Source: Oscheius dolichura (lineage: Eukaryota > Nematoda > Chromadorea > Rhabditida > Rhabditidae). Taken from it: DNA of 64,000 nucleotides. How positions within the stretch are numbered: the stretch's first letter is position 1; every line of letters starts with the position of its first letter. The position numbers and the translations under genes are program-made. Shown in pieces: positions 26,068-37,969 of the stretch. Under the pieces are notes generated by a model. The model saw only the letters and a program-made list of their open reading frames with translations. It did not search any database and was not told where the DNA came from. The stretch is taken from NCBI GenBank assembly GCA_932521035.1, contig OW051497.1, forward strand, positions 3,906,001 through 3,970,000. The letters run 5' to 3'.

Positions 26068-27934
26068 CTAGACAAAGGCTGGCTCGGGACCGGAACTGCA
26101 ACAGGAACTCGATTTACTACTCTTCTGCTCGTAACCCACAACACCGTCAATGTGGAAGGCAGACGCGAATTCCTGAAGAATTATGACTGCTTCACCGGCA
26201 GTCCATTACCTGCTGGTCGTCGGATTCGTCCGAGTGGATATTAGCGGCACAAGCTCTCTCCCTCATAGCCGCCGCCAGAGTATGGAAAGCATCATCGCAG
26301 TTGATTCCTGAAGCGGCCCGCTGGGAAGATGATTGATAATTATCCGACCTGTTTTAGCTGAGACCTCATAGAGGGACACTCCAAGCTTGGCTGCTAGCTT
26401 CTCTGCTCGGGCGAAGTCCACCTAAAAGGGGAATATCAGAAAGGAACATCAAGATTGATGAAGACACAACTCGTGGGAAAAGGACTGCATGCAGCCCTTG
26501 TGGGGGTGTGAAATACGGCTTGAATTTGAAAGGCTAATACTCTAACTAGCGGGCACACAGCTGCAGAAACAACAGGATAATTGATTTGCTAATAGGATAT
26601 TAACAGAATTGATCAAGGTATTGCCCAGCCAAGATCCCACCTGATGATTATTATGATTATTTTAGTCTGTCAATGTGAATAGCCGGCTACAGGAGCATGA
26701 TTCAATTTGTTTCAAAAGCCCCGTTTGAAAATAACCCATTTCGACATGTACTTGAGTCAGAGCTTCCGTTTAAAACCACTAAAAGGGCAGCTGTTTTTCG
26801 AGGAGATGTGATCCTCTTCGCATAACGAGCTATCCTTATTGGAACCGCCGAAATTTATGGGTATTCTGCGAGAACCCATTATTGACTGGGTGAGGTTTCC
26901 TCTAAGGTTGTCCTCATCATTCCCTCATTAAAACACCGGCCAGTAGGAGTCCTTTGGGAGTGCCCATATATAAATGGTTGAACAGCGCCCTTTAAGCCAT
27001 ACAAACGTTCACACGTCTAAGATGTTTTCAAAAATTGCCGTTTCATGTCAGTCAGCAGCAGCGGGTGTGGTCAAACATGGGCACTGGTGCGCAAGGCGGA
27101 ACAGCGACCATAATTCTGTTCTCTCTGCAGGATCGTACGTATTGATTGGCTCAGCGAGACAAACACATGTCTCCTGTATTAGCAAACGATATAATTACCC
27201 CGGGGGAAACTGTCAGAAATATTTGCGGGACAATTACAAAAAAGACCGACTCGTTTGACAGAAAAAAGGGTAATGAGGTAGGTAATGGGTTGACCAAAAT
27301 GACCTTATGATAGATGGGTCTCGCGATCACTATGCATGCAAACGTAAAGTTCCGAACACACCCTTCGTGATTGATCGACGAAGGGTGTGCCGAGGGTGGT
27401 AAGGACAAAACGATCTACCTGTTTGTTCTCTTCAAGATCAGCTTTATTTCCAACAATCATGAGCACGGCATTCGGCGGGGCGTTTTGTTTGATCTCCTTC
27501 AGCCAGTAGTGCTCCAGATTCTCGAAGGATTTCTCATTTGTCATGTCGTAGACACACATGACTCCGTGAGCCGAGTGGTAATACGAGTTGTAGATGGTAC
27601 GGTACCTCTCCATTCCTGCAGTATCCCATAGTTCTAACCGGATCTGTAAGAGCATCTGGGTAAATATTTGAGATGACTGCCACCTTGTCTCTTCCGACTT
27701 TGATAGTTTTCAGCTTGAAGTCAACTCCCAGCGTACTTATATGGTCCAGGCGGAAGGAGCTCTCTGCAAATCGCAGCAGGATGCAAGATTTGCCGCAATT
27801 ATGGTCGCCAACAACAACTATCTAAAAGAATTCTGGCTAATTCTAAAGAACACCAATCGATAGTCATTATTTTAAAGGATATTCCTAAGAATCGTTGTAA
27901 ATAAACTTACTTTAAACAAATGATTGTAGCTCAT
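26068..27934 (-). CDS. Divergent Rab-family small GTPase
   Basis: Membrane-traffic switch. The start at 27934 (MSYNHLFKIVVVG) fits the usual Rab N-terminus; an upstream in-frame Met at 27967 would add 11 residues. G1 is GDHNCGKSC, the effector loop is HISTLGVDFKLKTI, G3 is DTAGMERYRTI, G4 is NKAD and G5 is SAK. The catalytic switch II glutamine (DTAGQE in nearly all Rabs) is Met here, so intrinsic and GAP-stimulated hydrolysis should be impaired. The C-terminus contains KSSSCC, but nine further residues (SSGPEPAFV) follow before the stop, so the cysteines are not in a standard CC, CXC or CCXX ending unless a last intron is missed. There are six exons; one intron (about 26413-27418) is 1 kb, unusual in this window. 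It resembles Rab3/Rab8-like proteins but I cannot assign a subfamily. Confidence 0.85.
26413..27418 (-). other. 1-kb intron of the Rab gene
   Basis: Long relative to the 32-46-nt norm in this window. No nested gene or repeat is recognised. Confidence 0.5.
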
Positions 27935-27967
27935 TGCGGCACATGCATGGAGGGTTATGGCGCCCAT

Positions 27968-28293
27968 GGTGGGCGGAGCGATGATTCATTCGTAATGGTT
28001 CTGTGGTCGCCCTGTGCCCTGTTTACACAGAACGGCCAAAAAGGTCGGGCCTTAATTATCGAATGCTTTTGTAGATTTACAGTTCCAGATAACACCTTTT
28101 TTATCGTAATTGCTTTGACCACCCCCTCGTATTTTATGGCCTTATAGGGTCTATTGGACACGCAAATAAGCTGAAAGAGTTTTATTGTGCTATGAGATTC
28201 TCTGAGAAATCACTGGTGACGATATGGGAAGTATTCACAGCAAGGAGACGGGGAAAACATGGCAAAATACATATGTCTGGCAACTAGACTGGA
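27968..28293. other. Intergenic between Rab and HID1 genes
   Basis: About 330 bp of Rab promoter and HID1 3' UTR. No other feature is recognised. Confidence 0.45.
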
Positions 28294-31133
28294 TTATGCT
28301 TTGGTAATCTCAAAAAGCTTCACGTTTGTGTCGAACCAAATAGGCGGATTGACATTCCTGAACTCGTTGTTAACCGGAAGGGGGTTCGCTTACCTGAGGT
28401 AGATTACACCCCACATGTACGTTCTAAACCAGTGGTTTGTCCCTGCGTTGGCCTGGTATTTTCTTATAAGAATAGGGTGGGGAACAGGTAGCAGGCCCAC
28501 AAGCGTTCCGTGCTGGAGAAACTTGAGAATCTCACTTTCATCCGTGAGCCCCCTGCAATGAATCAAAATACTCATTTTATTAAGTGAACGAACTTGTCTA
28601 TACAGATCTTTTCTACTTGAGGGACAAGCACTTGGAGCAGTCTCATGATTGTTTGTAAAGGCAGCTTCGCCTTCCACTGTTCTGCCCAGTCAGCGGTAGC
28701 CACCCATTCTGAACACATCTATGACTAGTTCAAGTAGAAAAGGTTACCTTCGACATTTGGAGCGCCTTCCCATCCTCCTGCAGCCCCTGTCATTGATGAC
28801 ATTTGCGGCGTTGCTGCGAGACCGGCAGTAGTACTGGTCGACGGAATCAAAGGGGCGCTGGTTGCGGTCGGACTCTTCAGTTGCTCGACCATTTCTTCAC
28901 GAGCTAGAAAGCAAACTCTCGAAACTACAATATGAGTTCTCACCTTTTCCTTTCCGTCCGCTCAACGTTTTTGAAATGGACGCGCCGTCAACGGCGAGAT
29001 TGGCCAGCTGGTAGAAAACCTGCCGTTTTCGGATAATGGTATAGATTAGATTGGAATTGCCTAAAGTTTGTCTAATTGGACGGCAATTAGAGTGGTTACC
29101 ATCGAACTGGTACTGGATGACGTTGTTGAATATTTCCAATAAGAAGAAGACAAGGTGATGGTTGGTAGGAGAGGAGAACAGAAACCATGGAGTGGAAAAG
29201 GCCTCCACTAGATGGACAAGCTTATTAGCAGCTACCATTGAGATTGATTTCAGATAAGGGGATACTAAATAGAGGGTATCTTACTATAAAAGAGACTGCT
29301 TACCGTTTACAATAATTGTTAACAGGCAGTCGAACAGGGTTTGTAATCGGTGATTTCCTGTCGTGATTAATTTATGGAATACCTGGAATAAGCAATAAAA
29401 ACGAAGTAAAGGTTTACGTACTAAAATGAGGAGATCAGCATGTGTACCAGTAAAAGATTGAATGTCAATCTGGGCCTTCCCAGTATACGGTTTATTCAAC
29501 CTGACGCCGAAATTCCTTTCTCCGCTAAGCAGGAGAATGAGAAACACACCCATGTGAATTAACCCGACTCGGGCTACAATTTGTAGGTTACAGTCTATTA
29601 AGAAAGCTCACCTCCGTCATTCCGAGCCTCAGCTATATGATACAAGATAGGGACTAGAATCTCAAGAACATCCGATGTCTTTAACACGTAGAACATAAAC
29701 TTCTGGAGAGCAGTTATTATAAAACTATAATTGGGCCTACTTGGTTTACTTCACAGAACTTCCACAGAAGGACGAGAAGTTCTTGATGGAAATTTATCTT
29801 CTTGGTCGAATTGGGCAAGTAGGAGGACGCGAGAGGATTGTACAATAGCCTTGTTATGCCCTAAACAAAATATCAAAAGTAACAAATGTTCATACCTTCA
29901 GCATAAAATCGAAATCTTCTTCCCTATGAATTCTACTCAAATAATTAATGAAGTAGTTTTCTGCATATCCTGTCTCGTCTGTTGTTGGTTGGCTATCCTT
30001 GTCCAAGCAGACTATCAAGACCTAAACGGCAGGATTATTCGTCAAAGAATTGGGTGCATACTTGTAATGCCACTTCCACCAGAGGCTCCCTGTTATCATT
30101 GAACAAGAGGTGGTTGTATGGTATTCCCATTCCAACGGGATCGTAAGAACAAACAGTGTTTAGAAGAGAGGTGAAAAGAGGAAGGACGTGTCTGTTCTCA
30201 CCAGAAGTGAACCTCCCGATCCATCGGAGTCTGTGTTCGTCTAGAGGAAGGTGCCAAGCAAAGACGGAAGTTACCTGTGTTCGGCGCATAAATAACTTCA
30301 GAGAAGCAAGTGAGCAGCAGCTTCAAGATCTCTGTTCTGTACATATCTTGCGTTGCATTTTGTGTAGGTTTTGTCCCAAACCCAACGCCTGCTTCCCAAA
30401 TATACTCACAAGTGTCTAGGGTAGACAGATCTTCAACTTTTTCCTGAAAGACAAGGGTGAAAATTATCTCAAAAGCCCTACCGGCGCTGATCCTGGCGAG
30501 CTAACAGTAAACCCTGGACAAAATAGAAGATCTGACAGAACACCCATAAGCAGACTGGCTAGCGGAGCGGTTTTATCTCCCTGAACACAAATAATATTAG
30601 AAAACTACGAACGAACAACCTGTGGTATAGGTGACCAAAAATATCCTCTCCATTCCGCGTCCTCAAACATAAAAGGTATCAATCTTGTTAGCAACCGAAC
30701 ACAATTGATGACCTGAATGGAAGCAATGAAACTAAAAAAAGGTTTCTCACTTTAGGAGCCGACATCGTTGTCGGATTATCTCTGGCATTTTGTAGTTTTT
30801 CATAAGTTTTATAGCACAATGTTGCCAAATTTTTAGGACAATCGTCCCTGAAAATTAGTACATGAAATTGAATAAGTGTAAATCCCCAAGTGTAACAGAA
30901 ATTAATAAAACACAAACCTGAGCTTTCTGACATCCTCGGCCGGGATTAAAGAGAATACTTGAGTGGAAGTCTGAGTATTGTCTGGGCTCCAAAGTTGATC
31001 CCAAAATGCCTCGTCTTCCTTAAAATATCTTTATCTAAATATTATTTGTTAATATTCCCACCTTTCTGCCCGTTTTTGACGTGAGATCCAATACGGCCTG
31101 CCGGAAATTAATTTTACTACCTTGTTGACCCAT
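28294..31133 (-). CDS. hid-1: HID1 (high-temperature-induced dauer formation protein 1)
   Basis: Conserved Golgi-associated peripheral membrane protein needed for dense-core vesicle and neuropeptide sorting. The start at 31133 gives MGQQGSKINFRQAVLDLTSK; Gly2 fits the N-myristoylation known for the family. Blocks matching animal HID1 in order: NLATLCYKTYEKL; NRHVLPLFTSLLNTVCSYDP; VGMGIPYNHLLFNDNREPLV; FLILLLSGERNFGVRLNKPY; FTGTHADLLIL; AFSTPWFLFSSPTNHHLVFF; QYQFDGN; and KGLTDESEILKFLQHGTLVG extended by LLPVPHPILIRKYQANAGT. The C-terminus is NVNPPIWFDTNVKLFEITKA at 28294. Many exons and short introns make the internal joins approximate, but the family identity is unambiguous. A strong acceptor-like ttcattttag lies 22 nt before the start codon. 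Confidence 0.95.
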
Positions 31134-31564
31134 GATATGAGTTGTGAAGCACCTAAAATGAATAAAAATGTGATAGTTGTAAATTAATGAGGAGTAAAAA
31201 GACAAGTTGCTCTGCGCAAAGCACTGCTCTATAATAAATGGACGCAACGCGACCGCATCACTGGTCTTGGCCTCTGCAGGTCAGCGGCCGAGAATATCTG
31301 GTGCAACCGTAAAATGCGCTCTCTTACAACCACTTTAATAGTATTATATGTGATTCGATAGAGAAATAAATGCAGGCAGAGGTCAGCTATTTATTAACAC
31401 CGATAGAAATCATTAGATAAGAAGTATTGAATTTCAAATGTAGCGGAGTATGTGCGCTGTATTGACAAGTTGTATCGAACTCAGAGTAAAGAAGCAAGTG
31501 AGGAGGTGGCTACTTTTCAGTGGTAATATGACATTTTGACAGAGAGGCAGGGTTGGTGAGGGCT
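31134..31564. other. Intergenic between HID1 and lustrin-type gene
   Basis: About 430 bp containing the hid-1 promoter side. No other feature is recognised. Confidence 0.45.
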
Positions 31565-33126
31565 TCAGTTATCAATGAAGCGAAGTTTGGCTATATCTTG
31601 TCTCTGCTCGTTGGTGAAAGCGTCCACATCTGTAAAAACTGATTGACATATGTCTGTAATCAAAGCACCTGGTCGATAAAAACGGTCATCGTAGGGCCAA
31701 CCATTACGAATCTGATGCATTAAAAATCTCTGAGCCACCGTTTTCTTTTCCTGAAGGAATTTGTTTGTTTTTAAAGCGAAGACCTACTTCCTCGTTAAGA
31801 AGTTCAGAAGCCCTTCCTCTGGATAAGGAATTAACTTGGATGAACTCGTTCTCTCTGTTCTGGTTCCTGATGGCAAAAGCTCTTGCCTGGAATCTTTTGC
31901 AAATGGAAAGTAAAGGGCTTACTCTAGCGGTAGTCGGGGGCTCGGGTGTTGTAGTGAAAACAACGAGAGGCTCTGTCGTCTTGGTAGTATCCAGTGGAGT
32001 TGTAGACGTGGTCTTCTCGACGATGGCTATAGCCTCCACTGTTGGTAGGGCTGTAGTTTTGCTTGGACGAACGGCAACGGCTATGGGAAGAGCGTTCAAG
32101 CGAGATTTTCTGCCCAGATTTTCTCCGCTGGCAAGAATGTTAGGTCTCCTCACAGATCCAGTGCCCTCTACTGCACCAGCTACTAAAGGAACCGAATTTA
32201 GGATTCAATAGAAGAAAGTGAGGCACCTAGAGACACTTGGGTCAGTTGTTGTCTTGCTCTTGCCCTGGGAACAGCAGTTGTTGTGATCTCCGGGAGAGGG
32301 TCCAGTTCATTTTGGGCATATTCCACCCTCTCGCAGCAGATGGGTCCTCCTTCTCTGCCATGACAGAATTGGTTGAACTATGCGTTTCGTCATATCAGAA
32401 CAGAAATTCTTACCGCTTTACAATTTGTGTTAGCTGTACACCTCCTGGGATATCCATACTGGTCGAGAAGACCGATTGACCCTTCGGGGCATTCTGTAAA
32501 TTCTTCCTTCTATTTTATTCATTATTAAACCGTTTGATGGTGGCTCTGCTGTTGTTGTCATCTTCCTTCGCTTTATCGTTTTCTTCACAGACATTATTTC
32601 CTGAGCTCGTTCGATCTTCTCCTCAGCTGTCTGCTCTCTTTCACAACAGATAAAAGCTAGACCAACGTCTGAGCAGAACATTGTGTCCTAAAGAGAAGGT
32701 GACGATTTCGCAAACTAGTCAACACAACCTGAGGGCACTGTCTAGTTCTTGGGCTACACTTCAGAGGTAACCCACGAGCATCCAATACGGTTAAAGCTGA
32801 GCGGGGGCAAGATGGCTGACTATCCGGGTTGGGCTCATTACTGGGACAGCACATGTAGTTCATTCCAGAAAAGAAGCATGTATAGCCTGGACCACAATCG
32901 GTATGTCTCGATAATCCTGAACTATGCGTATTTTCTCATGAGAAGGTGAGAAACCAGGCAAACACTGAAGCAACGACCCATCCTCGTTTAACTCAGGTTC
33001 TTGGCTATTGGGACACATGGGATGTTGAGCTGTAAATATTCTGTTCCAAACGATTGTTGTAAGACGAAACAAACCATTTGAAAATGTTAGAAGCAAAAAA
33101 AGGAGAAGTGCGGTAATCATCGACAT
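31565..33126 (-). CDS. Secreted protein with three lustrin-type cysteine-rich repeats
   Basis: Extracellular, possibly cuticle- or matrix-associated. The start at 33126 gives a signal peptide ([18 protein letters not shown]). Three repeats of the nematode lustrin-cysteine type follow. Each starts C-P then a small polar run, has an L..(D/G)..G..L.C core and ends in [20 protein letters not shown] to [22 protein letters not shown] to [21 protein letters not shown] to ICC. A Thr/Ser/Pro-rich linker (near 31950-32060) could carry O-glycans. The C-terminal segment ([18 protein letters not shown] to KLRFIDN) is charged and lacks cysteine. Seven or more exons have introns of about 29-68 nt. It is divergent from the CX-module gene with 338 bp between starts, so the two may share a promoter. 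The role is inferred from family habit only. Confidence 0.75.
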
Positions 33127-33464
33127 CTTGTGGGTATCCGAATGGCCTAGATCTACTGCGCCGACTAACCCAATGTCCCCCTATCAGACCCAAGGACGCG
33201 TCGTACTTTCTCTTCCGAGGCTTCATGAAGTACTATTCTTTAAATGGTAATGGGATACTGGCAGCGTCTCTTCTGTGGATGTCCTGGAAGAGACTCCCTG
33301 ATTTATCTTAATGTTGCCTTACTTACTCCAATAAACCCAATTAATCTCAAAAACACTAAAACTGGGCATTACGAGCTCTTCTCTGTTAGCCATCACATGA
33401 CAAGGTACCTGAGGGCCCGCTGGTCAGACTATCGATTTGTTTGCTTTATTCGGATGACATCAGC

Positions 33465-34165
33465 ATGCGGTGTCTCGCTTCCTTCTTACTTTTCTACACG
33501 ATAGAAGCCTCCTTCCATGAAGAGGAACTCTACGGTCCAATTGGACCTCCAACTACACAACAGCCGAACCGGCCGCTACAAACTAGGTATCCCATTAAGA
33601 GAGCCGCCTCACGAAATCCTAGATCTTTGTCGGGAACAATGGCTACCGACGGAAACTTAGCTTATAACGACGAGCTTTACGAAATTATGACTTTGTGGAT
33701 TTTGAAGGGATTCGCCATATTTAAAATAAAGCAATACAATGACCGAGTCTACCTGGACAGAACTCGGCGGAGCTATTGGTACGGGGACCGATACTACCGT
33801 TTGGTAAACATTGCCCAGACAACTATATCAATTGTATATAGGATAATTTATACTATTTGGACACCAGGGACACTTGTGCTTATAAAATGAATGAAACACA
33901 GAGGAGGAATATCGCCTATGAGGATGGATTCCCCATATTCGACATCTTCTACCAGTGAGCTCTCTTTTCTGTCGTCATTACTGTTCCGTTTAGGTGTCAG
34001 CGATATGTGGAATACTGTTGTGGTCTAGACTGCTGCAAGTACACCGATTTGGGGAGGACACGAGGGGAGCGTCGGCCGCCCAAGACACCGTGGGACATCG
34101 CCGCGCATAAAAATACAATTCTCTCATTGATTATAGCCCCGTGTTTGTATATTCTGTTGAAATGA
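33465..34165 (+). CDS. CX-module secreted or membrane-anchored protein
   Basis: Nematode-type protein of unknown function. The start at 33465 (MRCLASFLLFYTIEASF) gives a short signal peptide. A proline-rich segment and the block SYWYGDRYYRL follow. After a 38-nt intron the sequence continues DNLYYLDTRDTCAYKMNETQ. Another intron separates GFPIFDIFYQ from CQRYVEYCCGLDCC. The combination of a W/Y-rich start, DTC, and C(x6)CC(x3)CC is the CX module known from C. elegans predicted surface proteins. The C-terminus NTILSLIIAPCLYILLK is hydrophobic and could be a TM helix or a GPI signal. It is only 174 bp upstream of gclm on the same strand. Family assignment is from cysteine pattern, so moderate. 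Confidence 0.65.
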
Positions 34166-34338
34166 AATCATCATTTCCGTTGCTATGTCAGCATTTCCTG
34201 TGTACCTGGATCTTATCGACCGCAGTTTAACGCGTGCTTTTGATGTGGGCGGAGCCAAATATTAGTACTTTTCCGCTTTCCATTAGACGCGGTTCTGCTT
34301 AAATTTAAATTTATTTTCTCTCCCCTATTCCATAAGTA

Positions 34339-35686
34339 ATGGGTGAGTGCCATTTATCCAGTGAACTTGGGAAGCTACACAAGTTTCGTATTCACACAGG
34401 AAATATCAACACCTACGTGGAGTTAAAACTAAAAAGATATAAGGTTTGTTCATGATACCTTTAGAAGGAAAGAAGCACGTAGATCACTCTAACTATGTTT
34501 CTTTTCTGACAGTAGGATTCACCCTTTGTTCTGAGAGGATAACCATATCAATACGTATCACACTAACAGTGTCCAAACACCTTAAGCACAGTCACGTTCA
34601 CCAATTACCCAGTCTTTGTATATTCTTCTGTTCATGTCACATATCTTGTTATTTTTAGGATTCGGCAGAAGAACTTTCCGCCTGTCTGGATATCCAATTA
34701 CAAGGAAATCCCTTAGGAGACGCAGTAAAGTAAGTAACTCTGATCGTTTTCATTAAACAAATCGCTTTAGCTTCCGCGAAGACGGAACTTTCCTGCTTTG
34801 CGACAATGCACACATTGACCACTATGAGCGGGGAGATCTAAAAATAACTCTAAAGGTACAGTAACACTTTTCCAATTAGTTTTCTCTGTTAAATTTAGGT
34901 TTTTCTTTCGTCATGGAATCCTGAGGAATTAAGAGAAAGCGTCGATTGTCTAATGTCCGAACTGAACACCAAAAACATCGAACTTCTCATAGTCGCGACG
35001 CCGGAAGTGGAGTATATTGAAGGAGAATCCGATGTAGACGAACTAGCCAGATGGAAAAAGCTAATAAAAGTAGGTTCTGTATAATATTTCCTTCTTTTCA
35101 TTATTTCTCACGTCTGATGAATGTTATTTCGGCTCCGTTTCGTTGTGCTGACAATGACGCGGGCCGTGATGACAATTCAGACGGCCTGCTTACATGATCA
35201 TTTTTAGCCGTTGTGGGAATTCCTCAGTTCTTTGGTCGATGGAGGAGAGGTAGCCTCGCTCGGAATAGCCGAAGGGACTGTCTCTCAACTACAGTCCCTA
35301 ATTGACGACTACGACGTAAGACCAACTGTAGTCCATCTCCGACACGACGGATGCTGTGCGGTTAGTCAGAATTTACCTTCTCTCTCTTATTAAATCATTC
35401 CAGGTGCCTGCTGAACTGAAGGAGTTTGCAAGTGACCATTCCATTTCTCTCCTCACCCACAATGATCCACACCCATTCCCAACCACAAGCGTAAGTTGAC
35501 TCGTTGTTTCCATTGTTTTCCCTTCAATTACAGGTATTCCATGATTTTTGCAACCTTGGGCAGTCAACGACCCCAGTCTGTAGCAGCAAATTCAATGCTA
35601 CCTGGGCTGCTAGATACACTGTTTGGGTGAGATGTAGATCTATCATGGCTTCCAAAGGATATCTGGTACAATTCGAACGGAAGTGA
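34339..35686 (+). CDS. gclm: Glutamate-cysteine ligase regulatory (modifier) subunit, GCLM
   Basis: Binds the catalytic GCLC subunit, lowers its Km for glutamate and relieves glutathione feedback in the rate-limiting step of glutathione synthesis; cytosolic. Start at 34339 (MGECHLSSELGKLHKFRIHT). Seven exons give about 276 residues, close to 274 in human. Characteristic blocks: IHTGNINTYVELKLK; LKITLKVFLSSWNPEEL; LWEFLSSLVDGGEVASLGIA; CCAVPAELKEFASDHSISLL; THNDP; ending VWVRCRSIMASKGYLVQFER. The fold is aldo-keto reductase-like but non-catalytic. Introns are 41-45 nt except two longer ones (about 34445-34659 and 35069-35208). An AATAAA lies 164 nt past the stop. Confidence 0.95.
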
Positions 35687-35849
35687 TGTCTTTTGAATGA
35701 TAGGTACGATTGTTGTGATACCGTGATCTGAAATATTAATCTATTATATTATTGTGACTGTGATACTGTTTGTACCTTAGATAGAATCTGATCAAATGAA
35801 TCTTTGTTTTTATATTAGATATCCTCGGATGGACAGCTTTTACGTTAAC

Positions 35850-35855
35850 AATAAA
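35850..35855 (+). terminator. Poly(A) signal of gclm
   Basis: Canonical AATAAA, 164 nt downstream of the gclm stop codon. Confidence 0.5.
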
Positions 35856-36790
35856 TGACCGCAAGCTTACGAAGATAAGAGTGTCTTCTTTCCAGGATTA
35901 TCTGTCATCTGTAAAGGTGCCACTTCCGCAAGGAAACAAATTGGATTGTTCAATTGATCATTGGCGACCTTCGCTCAAATAAAAAAGAGAATGAGAGAAT
36001 CGCTGAGGAGACCCACATGCTCAGATGACAATTTCTTCTCGACTCCAAAGGTCGATTCTGCATAAATATAAAACCTCCTATTTAAAAGCTTGCTATTTAA
36101 GGAATTGCACCCCTTCAGTTGAGATGAATGCATTGACTCCTACTGAAGCATAACCTCCCCCTAATTATAGAGAGGGAAGCAAGTCCATATGACACCGTAG
36201 AGGATAGTAACAGTTGAATTCCCTCATTAGCCCGAGACAAACTGCCTCACTGCTTCTTTTTAAAAATGTCTGACCCTTAAAAAACAGGCGTCTGGAGGTG
36301 AGGATAATAAGAAAACAATGATTTATTGGAAGTAGTGCGGCAAGCACTTGAGCACAGCCGCATGGATGTTCCATTAGCAACGTGCTTGTTATGCTGTGGC
36401 TGCTTTTGTGCATGCACACATTTCTCAGGAAGATTAATAAATGGGGCGCGTCTCTCGTTCCAGCGTACTTCTTGCCGAGACACTTCAATTCCTCCTTTTG
36501 CATTTCTTTTTCCTCCTTTTAATGAGTTTGTTATCCCTGACATGTCGCTCCCTCTCTTGGACACAATTCATCTTGCTAAATTATCCCCCAGAGACCTTAA
36601 AATCAGACCAAGAATGCCATTTTCGAACATTTTTCTTGTCCATTTTCTTAGCAATCATTCGCTCCTCGATGTCCTAACGTGTTTGGCGTGATTTAATTTG
36701 CGCCTCGGAAACGCCATTATCTGGCACCGATACCCTCATTATTCCTTGCCCAAATGTGACTTTGGCCACCCTACACGCCTCAATTTTAAG
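35856..36790. other. Intergenic, no gene recognised
   Basis: Open frames at 36326-36691 and on the opposite strand lack motifs and splice context. It may contain the missing 5' exon of the small membrane protein gene downstream. Confidence 0.4.
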
Positions 36791-36794
36791 ATTT

Positions 36795-37393
36795 AGATAA
36801 TTCCAAGCAATGCCATGTTGCGGATGTTGTGGTTGTAGGATAAACCCGCTGTTATTTATATCCGGTGTTAGTTTTTGTTGTTTAATATTTGGACTGTGTA
36901 TTGGTAAGTCTTCGTCACAGTTCACAAAATTAAAGGGATTCAGCTATTTATGATATTAACAATTATGGCAGTGGACTGTATCTGGTAAGCATTTTAATTC
37001 CTATAGTATTTTTTTCAGGCCCTTGTTTCTATAGTTACTGTTGTTGTGGCATTAGCATTTTGTTTAGTTGGAACAGATGAACAGGTATCTCTTTCTAAAC
37101 TGTAAAACTTTCTGTTCTTTTCTAGACAGAACCTACAGTAGCCAAAAAGGTCTGGTCCACTACAAGGCAGACGATAAGGAAATTCAAAAGGGAGCCTACG
37201 CGTAATAATAATGCGTGTGAAATACGCATAGTTAACATTGACTTAGAAGCGGAAGCTGCTTTGCCATCTACTTCCAGCGAGAATGCTATTACTTTGCAAG
37301 TAGGTGTTCGCCACAGTTCACGACACTAAAAAGATTCAGCTTCATCGAATATCTGAAGCTAACGAGTCCGACGAGGACGAAGTGTCTGTATAA
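36795..37393 (+). CDS. Small single-pass membrane protein, 5' end unresolved
   Basis: Unrecognised. The chain runs through four visible introns of 32-41 nt: VADVVVFLLFNIWTVYW, then DSAIYDINNYGSGLYL, ALVSIVTVVVALAFCLVGTD (a TM helix), TEPTVAKKVWSTTRQTIRKF extended by a polar stretch ending ENAITLQ, and finally IQLHRISEANESDEDEVSV at 37393. It has a basic juxtamembrane segment and an acidic tail, so the topology is probably extracellular N, cytoplasmic C. The size and layout recall KCNE/MPS accessory subunits but no signature motif is present. No start codon is visible in the first exon, so the gene is incomplete here. Two of its introns are near-copies of each other (see findings). Confidence is limited because the evidence is frame continuity and intron size only. 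Confidence 0.45.
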
Positions 37394-37969
37394 AATGAAT
37401 TATTTATTTCTATATTATATATTTGCCCCCGCAACGAACATTATCAACAGAACTTTTTTCGCAATCTAGGCCATGATCGTGTTAAAGCTACAATAAACGA
37501 GTCGAAGTAACCGGGTGGATTAGTTGGATTAAAGGCGGTGGTGACTAGCTTCGGAACCTGTCTACAAACAGAAAAAAACTTGCAATATTATATTTTAAGC
37601 TGCATTTCTTTGCCGGTAATAGGTTCCTCTCAGCTTCGATTACACTGGCTTAAATTCTGATTTTTATGTTGGCCATAAAGAGCCAAGCACTGCCGTCTCT
37701 AGAAGCATGAAATGTACCTAATCCCGTAGTTAGACTAGTTTTCCGGCACGTGGTTTAGCTTTTCGACAAAGTGCTTAGCTGCAGTCAAGATTTGACTCAC
37801 CCTACCAGTTCCAAATTTTGTTTTAAAGCCTAGAGATGGTGCTCTACAAGTGCGCCCAACGGGGATGTCACGGTTGGCCAGCGACGATCGCGAGCTCGGA
37901 CGGGTGGATTCAGATCGTATTGGGGATTACGAGCCACCTGCCCGTTTGTCCATTTCAACAGTGCCTATC
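37394..37969. other. Intergenic upstream of MAM-like gene 1
   Basis: About 575 bp with no feature recognised. An in-frame upstream ATG at 37865 could extend gene 1, but it would bury the signal peptide. Confidence 0.4.

Noticed and set aside
31765-32211. 148-codon plus-strand frame
   Set aside because: Antisense shadow of the Thr/Pro-rich linker of the lustrin-type gene.
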